NCBI GenBank assembly: GCA_019802505.1
Contig: JAFMOC010000240.1
Span: forward strand, 550,492-614,491
DNA: 64,000 nucleotides
Direction of reading: 5' to 3'
From: Corydoras sp. C115
Taxonomy: Eukaryota > Chordata > Actinopteri > Siluriformes > Callichthyidae
Shown: positions 42,701-54,078 of the stretch, piece by piece
Numbering within the stretch: the first letter of the stretch is position 1
How the letters are laid out: each line of letters begins with the position of its first letter
Notes under the pieces: model-generated
Seen by the model: the letters and a program-made list of their open reading frames with translations, nothing else
The model's database searches: none
What the model was told of the DNA's origin: nothing
Position numbers and translations under genes: made by a program

Positions 42701-45412
42701 GACACATGGGTGTGGTAGCTCAGTGGTTAGAGTGTTCTAATCAATTCAAAGTTAGAGTGTTCAAATCCCAAGATCACTAAAGTTACTGATGTTGGCCCTT
42801 GAGAAGGACCTTTATCCCTCATTGCACCAGGGATGCTATGTCACAGGCTTGTCCACTGACCCTAGCCATGGAATTAGTACACTTGTATGAACTCACATGT
42901 TATTTCAATAAACCGGAGATTCTGCAGGAATCTTTTGTGTCATATTTCTCCAAAACAATTTTTGAATAAACAGCTGTGACAAAGTTGATCTCTAATTTAG
43001 ACAAGTAGGAATCACAAACAATTCTCTTCAGACACCAAAGTTCATAGGTAGGCAATAAAACTTTTCTCTTTGGAGTAACACTTCAACACGAGAGTTAATA
43101 GCTTTTTTGGACACTACAGAATATGTACTAGAAAAATATTTATATGTGCCAGATATCAGAGAGAAGATGATAAATATGAAGTGGTCATCCGATCTCAGTA
43201 GTCTCCAAAGAGGTGTTCTGATGCATCTCCTGTTTCATTGTTACCCTCAAAGATGACTTAACCAAGATTAGCATAATGCTAATGAGATGGAAATGAGCCT
43301 GAAGTCAGACTTTGAAGCAGACCAGCTATGGGATTATCAACTGCACGTTTTATAAATGCTTAAATCTAGTATATGATATAATAAAAATCTCAGTATAGCA
43401 AAAAAGCTAAACTACAAAATTACAAAGTACCATATATCACATATATTAATTTGTTCTCCCTGGTCACCTCCCGGGATCCACATATTCTCATGGTCCTTAA
43501 ATTGCGATCCACTTTTATGGAATACAAGCCATACAATCTTTAACCCCAAAATGACATTCAAAAACATATGTAAACATGTAGATGCATGCAACGTGAATTT
43601 AAGAGCAATTACTTTTAAAAAATGTGAAACTTGTACACAATGAACGAAAATCCATATTTAAATACTCGGGGTTAGATTTGCGTTTTGCCATGTTGCCACA
43701 AAAAAGAATTTACAAATCTAATGAGTAAACCAATGGTGGTTCCACTGGCAACAAGAATGCTGTGCTGTCTGACGCGTACCTCTCTCTGTCTTTTTTATTC
43801 AAGATAAAAGACCAGTACAAAAGTAAATAAGTTTAATTTATCTGACACATGGGTGTGGTAGCTCAGTGGTTAGAGTTCTAATAAATTCAAAGTTGGAGTG
43901 TTCAAATCATAAGGTCACTAAAGTTACTGATGTTGGCCCTTGAGAAGGACCTTTAACCCTCATTGCACCAGGGATGCTATGTCACAGGCTTGTCCTGTGA
44001 CCCTAGCCATCAAATTAGTACACTTGTATGAACTCACATCTTATTTGAATAAACCGGAGATTCTTCAGGAATCCTTTGTCTTATAATATTTCTCCTAAAC
44101 AATTTTCGAAGAAACAGCTATGACAAAGTTGATCTCTAAATTAGACATAATTAGTCTCCAGAGAAGTGTTCTGTTGCGTCTCTTGTTTCTCAAATACTAC
44201 TTAACCAAGATTAGCATAATGAGATGGTAATGAGCCTAAAGTCAGACTTTGAAGCAGACCAGCTATGGGATTATCAAGTGCACATTTAACTGCTTAATTC
44301 TAGTACATGATATAATAAAAATCTTAGTATAGCAAAAAAGCTAAACAACAAAATTACAAAGTACCATATATCACATATAATGTAAAGCAGGGGGTTCTCC
44401 ACTGGTTACCTCCCGGGATCCACATGTTCTCATGGTCATTAAATTGCGACCCAAGTTTATGGAATACAAGCCATACAATTTTTCCCCCAAAATAACATTT
44501 AAAAACACATTTAAACATGTAGATGCATGCAACCTGAATTTAAGAGCAATTACTTTTAAAAAATGTGAAACTTGTACTCAATGAGTGAAAATCCACATTT
44601 AAATACTTAGGGTTAGATTTGCATTTTTCCATGTTGCCACAAAAAAGAATTTACAAATCTAATGAGAAGGGTAACTGGTAAACCAATGGTGGTTCCACTG
44701 GCAACAAGAATTCTCTGCTGTCTGACGCGTACCTCTCTGTCTTTTTTTTTCAAGATCAAAGACCAGTACAAAAGTAAATAAGTTTAATTTATCTGACACA
44801 TGGGTGTGGTAGCTCAGTGGTTAGAGTGTTCTAATCAATTCAAAGTTGGAGTGTTCAAATCATAAGGTCACTAAAGTTACTGATGTTGGCCCTTGAGATG
44901 GACCTTTATCCCTCATTGCACCAGGGATGCTATGTCACAGGCTTGTCCACTGACCCTAGCCATGGAATTAGTACACTTGTATGAACTCACATGTTATTTT
45001 AATAAACCGGAGATTCTGCAGGAATCTTTTGTGTCATATATATCACATATAGCTTAAAGCAGGGGTTCTCCAGTGGTCTCCTCCTGGGATCCACATGTTT
45101 TCATGGTCATTAAATCACGACCCACTTTTATGGAATACAAGCCATACAAGCCATTTTTTTCCCCCAAAACAACATTCAAAAACACATTTAAACATGCAGA
45201 CGCATGCAACATGAATTTAAGAGCAATTATTAAGAAAATTAAAACAATGAGCGAGTAAAATTGCCTTTCGCTATTTTGCCTCAAAAACGAATTCACAAAT
45301 CTAAAGAGAAGGGTAACTGGTAAAGCAATGGTGGTTCCAATGGCAACAAGAATGCTGCGCTGTCTGACACGTGTTCTCTTTCTGTTTCTGTCAAGATAAA
45401 AGACCAGTACAA
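39737..45412 (+). repeat. Tandem array of ~1.15-kb units (five units)
   Basis: Units start with ACACATGGGTGTGGTAGCTC at about 39737, 41535, 42702, 43844 and 44796. Spacing is 1.8 kb for the first (it contains a hAT-like insertion), then about 1.16, 1.14 and 0.95 kb; the last unit is cut to about 0.6 kb by an internal deletion. Each unit opens with a tRNA-like head (A box TAGCTCAGTGGTTAGAG, B-like GTTCAAATCCC) and ends with a pyrimidine tract plus AAAGACCAGTACAAAAGTAA. Confidence 0.92.
40499..41145 (+). mobile_element. hAT-like non-autonomous element, copy 2, with 8-bp TSD
   Basis: Direct repeats CTCATGGT (40491-40498, 41146-41153) flank it; sibling units of the array have the uninterrupted site GTTCTCATGGTCATTAAATT. 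Internal ends AGGGGCTTTAGCCT and AGGCTATAGCCCCG are inverted repeats, and the right end reads TAACGACACCCCT. Confidence 0.88.
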
Positions 45413-45509
45413 AATTCAGTTCATTTATTATAGAAACTCCAAAATACATAAAAACATATTTATTAGAGAATACACGGAGTGTTTCATACTGAAAACAGAA
45501 CATTTATTT

Positions 45510-45830
45510 ATTCATTATTTTCCTCCTAATCCTCTTTTTTGGGTTGCTGGGGGGGGGGGTACATTTCAGGTGCAGTGCAGTTACACCCAGGACAGGGCGC
45601 CAATCTATATCGGGGCACACTCACTCACACGCTTTACATCCGGCAATTTAAAGTATTCAATTTACCTTGAATCCATGTTATTGGACTGTGGGAGGAAACC
45701 AGAGAACCCAGAGGAAACCCCAATATGACACAGAGAGAACATGGAAACTCCCCCTAGATTGGGATTCAAACATGGAATCTCCAGTGCTGAGAGGCATACT
45801 TGCTAACCACTAAGCCATTGTGCTGCCCAA
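45510..45830 (-). mobile_element. tRNA-derived SINE, minus strand (orthologue of the nest's outer SINE)
   Basis: It runs from CATTATTTTCCTCCTAATCC to GCCATTGTGCTGCCC and is followed by the same TTACAACAGTGTG flank as the SINE ending at 23649. Confidence 0.88.
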
Positions 45831-46660
45831 GTTACAACAGTGTGATCTTATTAACATAGAATATATACATCGTAAACAATATATCTGTTTACTATTTTAA
45901 ATGTATGGAGCTGTTACACTCGCTTACCTCGATCAAAAAGCAGCTGCGCAAATGAAGTGCAGAGCCGCCACGCCTTAACGCGCTGAAGGGAGCCAGGCAT
46001 GCAGGTAGCAGAATAACTGAATTTATTAAAGGTGTAGGGACACCAAACAACATAGAGGAACTAACGCGAGTGAACATAAAAATACAATGTGCACGGAGGA
46101 AGGGGAACACGGAAACTAAATACAAAAACACCCGATCACGTGCACAAAAACAAACCAATCACAGGAATGAGTTAATTAACTAAACAAATGACCATCAATG
46201 ACAGTTAATTAACTCAAAGAACAGAACAGAACAGAACAACAGAAGAACAGGTGCCCTAGGCACCTGTTACAGGAGCATGAAACAGAGGTTGTTCTAAGCC
46301 ATTGGTGGTGGGGTGGGGCAGGCTCAGTGCCCATATTACTGGGCTCAGTGCCCATATTACAGGACCAAATTACTTTTTACCTAAATATGCATTTTAGGCA
46401 TTAAAGAAGAAAAAGTCAATGTTTGATAAAAACTTAACATTTCATTTATAGACAAGCTTTATTGTCATTAATTATCATATTTGAAATTTTGTTGCAAGTA
46501 GCTCACACATAACCACAGTTAAAGTTAAATACATTGTTGAATAGTGCCCATAATGGACATAAATGTGTAAATAATCAGCATTGGAGAAGACTATAATAAA
46601 AGATTTAAAAATGTAAATGCCTGTAGATAGTGAAATAATATTAAAGTGTAACAGTGAAAA
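45831..46660. repeat. Duplicated segment, copy 2 (partner 23650-24730)
   Basis: It matches the 23.65-kb copy on both sides of the solo LTR. It includes the LINE-like tail at 46450-46530 (CAAGCTTTATTGTCATT). Confidence 0.85.
45912..46271 (-). mobile_element. Solo LTR of the modular-protein family, TSD GGAGC
   Basis: This 360-bp TG...CA segment runs from TGTTACACTCGC to GGCACCTGTTACA. GGAGC precedes (45907-45911) and follows (46272-46276). The sister segment at 23721 has a single GGAGC-like site (GGAGCATGAAAC). Confidence 0.93.
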
Positions 46661-46724
46661 AAGTTACCTGTGAAGTTAAAATTGTATATATAGAGTTTAA
46701 TAGAGTTTAATAATGGTAGATTAC

Positions 46725-46880
46725 TTACATTTAGTCATTTAGCAAACACTTTTATTCAAAATGACTTAAAAATGAGAGATGTCTTAATTGTAAATTATTC
46801 AGCCATGTAGCTTAAACAGCTTTGCCAAAAACAGACATGGACAAATGATTTAAATCAACAGGGCATTTACAAATGGACTG
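46725..46880 (-). mobile_element. L2-like LINE 3' tail, minus strand
   Basis: On the minus strand it reads AATAAAAGTGTTTGCTAAATG ending ACTAAATGTAAG, the diverged tail of the L2 type seen at 20160-20223. Confidence 0.7.
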
Positions 46881-47148
46881 AAAAAATCTATACGCACATA
46901 AATACAAAGAAATAATCAAAGAGTAAAAATAGTATGTTTTTAAAGTACAAATTACCTTTTAAAACAATTTTGCCAATTAATTAAATTAATGGTATTATGT
47001 GAGGAATTATTTTATGTACATTTTACTAAATATATTACATTACACATGTAACAATTTTCAAAAAAAAAATTTGTTCCCAGTTGTTAAGTGCATTTTCCTG
47101 ATTGTTTGTACCATGAATGAATAGAAAAATGTTATAATTCCCCCAATG
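46881..47148. other. No recognisable feature
   Basis: AT-rich, no ORF or repeat recognised. Confidence 0.5.
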
Positions 47149-47520
47149 TGTCAAGCTAGTCTACCTCGGGATAAAGCGGATGCGCATAGGAAGCACAGAG
47201 CCGCCGCGTTTACACGCGCTGAAGGGAGCCAGGCACGCAGGTAGCAGAGAACGGGTTTATTAAAGGTGCAGTAACACCACAAAACAAGAGGTACAAATGA
47301 CTAGTGACATTAAACACAACGACCAGCACCGATGACAAGAAACAATGGAAATAAATACAAAAAGACAGCCGACCACGTGCACAAAACAAACCAATGACAA
47401 TACCGAGTTAATTAATGAAACTAATGAACCAATGAACGTTAATTAACTGAAACAAACGGAACGAAACACAGAACAGGTGACAGGTGCCCTAGGCACCTGT
47501 TACATTACCCCCGCCCCTGC

Positions 47521-47545
47521 GGTCGCGCAACGGGGGGACGCGACC
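47521..47545 (-). promoter_or_regulatory. Conserved hairpin next to the polypurine tract
   Basis: GGTCGCG and CGCGACC form a 7-bp stem with an 11-base loop, 17 bases from the LTR. The same stem and loop length occur at 32808-32832; the 58622 copy has a decayed right arm. Confidence 0.6.
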
Positions 47546-47599
47546 AAGAAAAAAAATAACAGTCAATAAACAGTGGGGGGGGGGGGGGGGGTCCTCTGC

Positions 47600-48500
47600 C
47601 CTCCTTGAGCCGGGCTTGGAAGGCGCCCTCAGGTGGACGCCCTCTGCGGGGGAGGCGTGCCGAACACCCTCTGGCTGCAAAGTCAGGTGGACGCCCACGG
47701 CGGATCAGAAGTGGGCCACGCCCTCTGACTGCGTGGTCCGGTGGACGGCCTTGGCGGACGAGGAGTGGGTCACGCCCTCTGGCTGCGTGGTCCGGTGGAC
47801 GCCCTCGGCAGGCGAGGAGTGGGCCACGCCCTCTGGCAGCGTGGTCCGGTGGACGCCCACATCGGGCGAGGAGTTGGCCACGCCCTCTGGCTGTGTGGCG
47901 AGGCGGGCGCCCCCTGGCTGCGTGGTCAGGTGGACGCCCACGGGCGGCGTGGTCTACTGCTCGGGCTGGGCGGCGTGCGGCCCCTGCTGCTCGGGCTGGG
48001 CGGCGTGCGGCCCCTGCTGCTCGGGCTGGGCGGCGTGCGGCCCCTGCTGCTCAGGCTGGGCGGCGTGCGGCCCCTGCTGCTCGGGCTGGACGGCGTGCGG
48101 CCCCTGGACCTCGGGCTGGGCGGCGTGCGGCCCCTGGACCTCGGGCGAGGCCGCGTGATGCCCCTGGACTTCGCACGCTGGCAGGACCTTGGCGGGTTCA
48201 CATGCTGGCAGGACCTCGGCGGGCACGCACGCTGGGCGGACCTCGGCGGGCACGCACGCTAGCAGGACCTTGGCGGGCACGCACGCTGGCAGGATCTCGG
48301 CGGGCACGCCCGCTGGGTGAACCTCCACCTTGGAATCGCCATCCTGCACACAGTAGAGGTACACCCCCACCACATTGCCCAAACACAAAGACATCTCTCA
48401 CACAGGGAAGACGGACTGGACACACGAAACAGACGAGACAGGGGGACACACCACACACCACATTTCTCTGATCGAGCCGTCCTTACGGCCCCGGGACGGC
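47600..48500 (-). pseudogene. Modular tandem-repeat protein, copy 2 (broken)
   Basis: Same order of modules as copy 1 on the minus strand. The frame at 48394-47954 has MSLCLGNVVGVYLYCVQDGD, about seven 9-residue units (ACVPAEVLP), then eight 10-residue units (HAAQPEQQGP). The 18-residue class (TTQPEGVANSSPDVGVHR) follows at 47941-47705 and 47698-47489 in other frames. The acidic N-terminal region of copy 1 is deleted and a TGA precedes MSLCLG. The 10-residue module is read in a different frame from copy 1, so a frameshift lies at the module junction. Confidence 0.6.
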
Positions 48501-48899
48501 GGGCTGCGCATAGCGGCGCACTCGCGGACACGGAGGAACGCGCCGCGAGTACGAGGCTACACAGCCCCCGCAAAGAAAAATTTTTTAAATCGCTTACCTG
48601 GGCTCTGGACTCCCCAAATTGCCTTGGCTGGTCGTTCTGTCACGCTAGTCTACCTCGGGATAAAGCGGATGCGCATAGGAAGCGCAGAGCAGCCGCGTTT
48701 ACACGCGCTGAAGGGAACAAGGCACGCAGGTAGCAGAGACAAGCGGTACAAATGACTAGTGACATTAAACACAACGACCAGCACCGATGACAAGAAACAA
48801 TGGAAATAAATACAAAAAGACAGCCGACCACGTGCACAAAACAAACCAATGACAATACCGAGTTAATTAATGAAACTAATGAACCAATGAACATTAATT

Positions 48900-51068
48900 A
48901 AATGACCTCCTACCAAATATCACAGAGCCTTTTATAAACATTATAAATTCATCACTTAAAATAGGCTATGTCCCCAAAAATCTGAAGTGTGCAGTCATTA
49001 AACCATTATTTAAAAAACCTAATTTAGATCCTCTAATACTGTCCAACTATAGACCAATATCAAACCTTCCTTTTGTCTCTAAAATCCTAGAAAAAATAGT
49101 GTTCAACCAGCTGAATCGCCATCTTCTAGCTAATAACGTTCATGAAGTTTTTCAGTCAGGTTTTAGGTCTCACCATAGCACTGAGACAGCCTTAATTAAA
49201 GTCGTTAATGACTTATTAATGTCCTCGGATAATAACCAAATCTCTTTTCTTGTATTATTAGATCTTAGTGCAGCCTTTGACACTATAGACCATAACATCT
49301 TAGTTGATAGATTAGAAAACATTGTGGGTGTTACAGGATCTGCACTCCAGTGGTTTAAATCCTACCTGACTGATCGATATCAATTCACCTGTGTTAACAA
49401 CCAATATTCTGATCTCGCTAAAGTTAAATATGGTGTCCCACAAGGGTCAGTTCTGGGTCCACTCCTATTTGCATTATATATGCTTCCATTGGGATCAATT
49501 ATTCGTAAACATGGAATCAGTTTCCACTCATATGCAGATGATACACAGTTATATGTTTCAGCTAACCCTAATGATGGTTGTTCAGTCACTAAGCTCGAGG
49601 ACTGCATCCAAGATATTAAAATGTGGATGTCAAAAAACTTCCTACTGCTAAATTCTGATAAAACAGAGTTTCTGATAGTTGGACCCAAGGACAAAATTAA
49701 CAAAGCTTCTAACACTATGTTAAACCTTGATAACACTTTAATTAGACCCAGTTCATCTGTAAATAATCTCGGGGTCATTATTGATTCAGATCTCTCCTTT
49801 ACAAAGCACATTAGCAATATCACTAGAATTGCATTTTTTCACCTTCGTAACATTTCGAAGCTACGAAACATCCTCTCCCTCCAAGATGCAGAAAAACTAA
49901 TTCATGCTTTTATTACCTCAAGGTTAGATTATTGTAATTCACTTCTGACAGGATGTTCTAATAAATCATTACATAAATTACAACTTGTGCAAAATGCTGC
50001 AGCTAGAGTTTTAACTAAAACCAGAAAGTTTGATCATATAACTCCTGTGTTATCAAACTTGCACTGGCTACCAGTTAAGTTTCGTATCGAGTACAAAATT
50101 TTATTAATAACATATAAAATTCTACATAATCAGGCTCCACAGTATCTGAGTGAGCTGATTCAATTGTACCAGCCGACATGTGAGCTCCGATCTAAAGGTG
50201 CTGGTCTACTCTTAGCTCCTAGAATAAATAAAATTACTGCTGGTGGAAGAGCGTTCTCCCACAAGGCTCCTCAACTTTGGAATAGCCTTCCAGTTACTGT
50301 TCGTGATTCTGAATCACTATTAATCTTTAAAAATAAAATAAAAACACATTTATTTAATCTTGCGTTTAACTAATCCCCTGTAGATAAAGATGTAGATCTC
50401 AGACTTGGCTGTGTTGGGGGGTAATCTCTGATCAGTGTATGCTGGCATTTCACCTCTTCACCCACCTCATCATTAATGGGGGGGGGGTGTGGCGCTGGAA
50501 TGATGCTGTTCCGGGGCGCCATCTCAACTATGTAGAGTCTGCAGTATCTGCCTCTTTTAGTTATGCTGCTCTAGTCAGTGATGCCGGAGTCACATGCTGC
50601 ACTGTGTCAATTAATTACTTATTAATTAAATGCCGTGCTTTATTATTAGCTCTAACTCCCTTCCTTTGTCTGTTTCTTTTGAGGTGTCCCCCGGCTTCCT
50701 GGAGATCCATGGCTCTGCTTACGAATACTGTATGGATCCTGACAAGGCGGTCCTGCAGGACGCCCCCTAATGGACTCACATATAGTTTTCTAGTTGTTAG
50801 TTTTTCCATTTGTTTAGTATCTGGACATGGCTGTTCTACACTGTTGTTGCTGCCCGGCCGCTCAAGGAGGATGAGTCCCCCATTGAGTCTTGGTCCTCCC
50901 AAGGTTTCTTTCTTAAATAACAACATAAAAGGGAGTTTTTTCTTGCCACTGTCGCTTTGGCTTGCTCTTTGGGGGTTTAAAGGCTTTTCATTCTGTAAAG
51001 CTGCTTTGTGACAATGTACTGTTGTAAAAAGCGCTATATAAATAAATTACTTGACTTGACTTGACTTG
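48900..51068 (+). mobile_element. L2-like LINE inside the modular element's LTR
   Basis: The LTR sequence TTAATTAA...GAAACAAACGG is split here. The insert begins mid-RT, has a 3' UTR ending GCGCTATATAAATAAATTAC and a (TTGAC)n tail. It is nearly identical to 60671-62534. Confidence 0.95.
48901..50373 (+). CDS. L2-like reverse transcriptase, 5'-truncated, frame intact
   Basis: The frame is open from the truncation point: INSSLKIGYVPKNLKCAVIK, LSNYRPISNLPFVSKILE, GFRSHHSTETALIKVVNDL, LLDLSAAFDTIDHNIL, GVPQGSVLGPLLFALYMLP, SYADDTQLYVSAN (catalytic YADD), then LQLVQNAAARVLTKT, NLHWLPVKFRIEYK and a LWNSLPVTVRDSESL block before the stop. Endonuclease and upstream domains are absent. No stop codon in about 490 codons indicates a recent insertion. 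Confidence 0.92.
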   Translation, partial: NDLLPNITEPFINIINSSLKIGYVPKNLKCAVIKPLFKKPNLDPLILSNYRPISNLPFVSKILEKIVFNQLNRHLLANNVHEVFQSGFRSHHSTETALIKVVNDLLMSSDNNQISFLVLLDLSAAFDTIDHNILVDRLENIVGVTGSALQWFKSYLTDRYQFTCVNNQYSDLAKVKYGVPQGSVLGPLLFALYMLPLGSIIRKHGISFHSYADDTQLYVSANPNDGCSVTKLEDCIQDIKMWMSKNFLLLNSDKTEFLIVGPKDKINKASNTMLNLDNTLIRPSSSVNNLGVIIDSDLSFTKHISNITRIAFFHLRNISKLRNILSLQDAEKLIHAFITSRLDYCNSLLTGCSNKSLHKLQLVQNAAARVLTKTRKFDHITPVLSNLHWLPVKFRIEYKILLITYKILHNQAPQYLSELIQLYQPTCELRSKGAGLLLAPRINKITAGGRAFSHKAPQLWNSLPVTVRDSESLLIFKNKIKTHLFNLAFN

Positions 51069-51123
51069 AAACAAACGGAACGAAACACAGAACAGGTGAC
51101 AGGTGCCCTAGGCACCTGTTACA

Positions 51124-51465
51124 CAATGATATTTTGAAATTGATCTATTTTTAAGGATATTCACAATATCTCAAGATACTTAACAAGCTTCTGGAATTGT
51201 GAGAACTATCAAGAAGTTTCTAGAACTGTCCAGAATTACTTTCTGGGACTGTACAGAATTATAGGTAGCTGTATAACTACAGTTATATAGGGCCACTATA
51301 GCACTTCCTGAGAGACGGCTCTAATTGATTGGGATTGCACAGTGGGCAATGGCCATCACAATTCAATATCTGTTTAGATTCTTATAACGACAGTATTCAC
51401 ACTTCACCCCACACTCTGTGCACCTAAAAGAGAAATACACCAGTGTAAAGGCTAGGTGCCTTGAA
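51124..51465. other. No recognisable feature
   Basis: No ORF of note; a TTCTAGAACTG-type motif recurs loosely at 51185-51250. Confidence 0.45.
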
Positions 51466-51917
51466 GTATGATGAGTATGGCTGGGAAGTTATTGGAGATT
51501 TCAAAACGGTGTCATTCCTGATGGGCCTCCAAGGTGCTTTTTACTAAGTATCCTTGTTTTATTTGCCTTTGGGATACTAAAGCGCACTACCACAGGCGGG
51601 ACTGGCCTCAGAAGAACAATGTAAAGTGGGATCCACTGGTGGACGCACGCAAAGTGCTGATGCCACCACTACACATTAAGTTGTGGCTCATAAAACAATT
51701 TGTCAGGGCTCTAGATAAGGAGTCGAAAGCTTTCAATTACCTCCAAGATCTTTTCCCTAAGCTGTCTGAAGCAAAGATCAAAGCGGGTGTCTTCGTCGGA
51801 CCACAAATCAAGAACATTATAGAGTGCAGTGAATTTCCCAAGAAGCTGAATAGAAAGGAGAGAACAGGTTGGAACAGTTTTGTCGCATTGGTTCACGGCT
51901 TCCTAGGTAATCATTAA
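51466..51917 (+). pseudogene. Fragment of a multi-copy fish protein of unknown function
   Basis: A first piece reads YDEYGWEVIGDFKTVSFLMG at about 51467-51530; after a frameshift 51534-51917 continues with CLWDTKAHYHRRDWPQ, VLMPPLHIKLWLIKQFVRAL, FPKLSEAKIKAGVFVGPQ and WNSFVALVHGFLGNH. From memory this wording belongs to a large family of long uncharacterised proteins repeated in animal genomes, probably transposon-derived. The piece is short and frame-broken, so I treat it as a remnant. Confidence 0.6.
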
Positions 51918-51944
51918 GATGAAAAATATGTACAACTGGTTCAG

Positions 51945-52160
51945 ACTCTTTCCTCCCACAGTCCAAAAACACGGATCAAGTCAATTGAGTTCTCCAAATT
52001 GCCCCATATAGAGTGTGTCTGAGTGAGTGTGTGCCCAGCGATAGATTGGCGCCCTGTCCTGGGTGTATCTGCCCAGCACTCGAAACATTCTCCCCTGGAT
52101 GGGCATGGGGAACCCCCCCGCGACCCTAATATAGGATAAAGCGGAAGATAATGAATTAAT
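51945..52160 (+). mobile_element. tRNA-derived SINE, 5'-truncated
   Basis: It starts at TTTCCTCCCACAGTCC and ends AGGATAAAGCGGAAGATAAT. Confidence 0.88.
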
Positions 52161-52600
52161 GCATGTTTATAAGCTACTTCCTGTATGAAGCAGAAGATCT
52201 TGTAAGAGAGTTGAATTGGACTAGTGAGAGACAGAGAAGGAAGGTTCAGGTGTCCATTCTCACAATATAAGGTCTTCTTGACTGTAGAATTAAGGAAGTT
52301 AGAGATATCAAATTTGTTGTATGTTTTTCAGTTAGAATTCTGTGAACGTCTGAGAGAAATGTGAATAAAGCAGCTTTTCTTATTTGCGTTTTTTTAAAGG
52401 CGTTGCCAGTTTCTTTGAGATGGTGTCAGTTCTTCGTCTATGGCACCTCCAGAGCACTGCAGCTATGTTGATTACTAGATGTAACTTGGATTTCTGTTGG
52501 ACAGATGGCATTGCAGTCCTGCAGGATGGCCTCACTGGACTTAGTAGTTACGTAGTACGTAATTCCAATTGTTAAATATGAATACCTGACCATTACACAA
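52161..52600. other. No recognisable feature
   Basis: Short ORFs only (52384-52575), unmatched. Confidence 0.4.
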
Positions 52601-52609
52601 TCTGCACAT

Positions 52610-52715
52610 GTCTGTCCTACATTGTTTGTGCTGCCCGGCTGCTTAAGGAGGATGAAGCGTAACTACTCCATCGGAGACCGCAAACTCTTGGCTGTCAAAC
52701 TTGCGTTTTTTGTGC
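52610..52715 (+). mobile_element. L2 3'-UTR scrap joined to a gypsy RNase H scrap
   Basis: TGCTGCCCGGCTGCTTAAGG is L2 3' UTR (compare 50850); from 52656 the plus strand reads RNYSIGDRKLLAVKLA, a gypsy RNase H motif, for about 50 bases. Confidence 0.65.
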
Positions 52716-52754
52716 AATCTCAAACCAACAGCGGCTCGCCTTCATGCTCGCTCA

Positions 52755-52998
52755 CTTGCAATCTATCGCTGGGCACACACTCACTCACTCACACAAACAC
52801 ACTCTAAATAGGGCAATTTGGAGAACACAATTGACCTTGATCCATGGTTTTGGACTGTGGGAGGAAACCAGAGTACCCGGAGGAAACCCACGCGGACAAG
52901 GGGAGAACATGGAAACTCCACCCACATTGGGATTCGAACTGGGAATCCATTAGCGCTGAGAGGCGAACGTGCTAACCACTACGCCACCATGCTGCACA
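52755..52998 (-). mobile_element. tRNA-derived SINE, minus strand, 3'-truncated
   Basis: ATCGCTGGGCACACACTCAC to CTAACCACTACGCCACCATG; the B box region is GGGATTCGAACTGGG on this strand. Confidence 0.88.
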
Positions 52999-53054
52999 AA
53001 TTTACTCACGATATTGTATTATTTTTCCTAGATATTTTTTGGCGTGACCACTCA

Positions 53055-53363
53055 GTCAGTGAGTTATTCGCAAACCTGGTATCAGCTTCCACTCTTATGC
53101 AGATGATACACAGTTATACATTTCAGCTAACACTAATGATGTTCATTTTGTCAGTAAGCTTGAGTAAGCATCAAATATATTAAGTAAGCATCAAATATAT
53201 TAAAATATGGATGTCAAAAAATTTCCTACTGCTAAATTCTAATATAACTGAGTTTCTAATAGTTGGACCCAAGGACAAAATTAACAAAGATTCTAACACT
53301 GTGTTAAACCACAAAAACTATTTAATTAGACCCAGTTCATCTGTATTATTGATCTTTACAAAG
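53055..53363 (+). pseudogene. Old L2-like LINE, first part
   Basis: It matches 49500-49810 with many changes (HSYADDTQLYISA region around 53092-53130, then stops). It breaks at CTTTACAAAG, where the modular LTR element enters, and resumes at about 59019. Confidence 0.8.
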
Positions 53364-53994
53364 TGTAACAGGTGCCTAGGTCTAACAGGTCCTAGGGCAC
53401 CCGTTCCTTATTTTAGTTTAGTTAATTAACTTTTGTTCACGTTTGGCATTTAATCCCTTAGATTAACTCTTTCTGTTTGTGGTGGTGCTCCGGTGCTTTT
53501 AATTGTGTTGCAGCCGTGCGGCATTATTGATTACGTCATCACGCTGACTTGTCGTCCAGCGTGAGCGGGAGTATTTAAATTCGTGGAGCTGACATGGCCG
53601 GAAGCGCAAGCTCTGGCTGTTTCACACAGTTCTTCACGGCCATCAGCACTGGTTTTGCTGCCGATGCTTGCTCATGAGCAATGTCCGTGAAGACAGAAGT
53701 CGGTGTCTTCACATCCCTCGTGGAGAGAGTTTCACTCAATGGCCGGCATGTAAAAGTGGCTCCTTTGGGTTTTATCTGTGCCTCGCAGTGGTTTATACAG
53801 TTTTGTGTTTTCTTGAGCTCTGGTATGTGGTGATTCGGCAACGTGTCTGTTTGGCATCGCTTGGTATGGCTTTGCGGCTAACGCTTCCTCCTTTCATGTA
53901 GGATACATACCCGTGACTTTTGTCTCCAAGACCAGCTGGTAATCAGGTTGGTGTATATAAATATCGGATTGCGGATAAGTAGTGCCATTTTTAA

Positions 53995-54078
53995 TATTGT
54001 TGCCACAAGTAAAGTGTAATTGTTAAACTCTTTAATAATTACACTTTACTTGTGGCGACAATATTAAAAATTGTGGTG
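53995..54078. repeat. Long near-perfect inverted repeat (hairpin)
   Basis: Arms of about 36 bases, with one mismatch seen, pair TTTTTAATATTGTTGCCACA AGTAAAGTGTAATT with its complement around an about 15-base centre (GTTAAACTCTTTAAT). Confidence 0.85.

Larger units (their letters stand above)
47149..51123 (-). mobile_element. Modular-protein LTR element, copy 2, with L2 in its 5' LTR
   Basis: LTR 47149-47504 and LTR 48638-51123 (split by a LINE at about 48900-51068) bound an internal region of 1.13 kb. TSD CAATG flanks the element (47144-47148, 51124-51128). The polypurine tract, hairpin and T-rich stretch next to the 3' LTR are intact. The 5' LTR has a further 40-bp deletion around its poly(A) signal. 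Confidence 0.95.

Noticed and set aside
44800..44870. tRNA genes in the tandem array
   Set aside because: The head GTAGCTCAGTGGTTAGAG is tRNA-like but the anticodon arm and 3' half are degenerate and each is part of a repeated unit.
39737..45412. CRISPR-like array
   Set aside because: Units are over 1 kb with no short repeat/spacer pattern, and the genome is vertebrate.
47605..48471. Plus-strand 288-codon ORF
   Set aside because: Antisense of the modular repeats in copy 2; low-complexity and without any domain.
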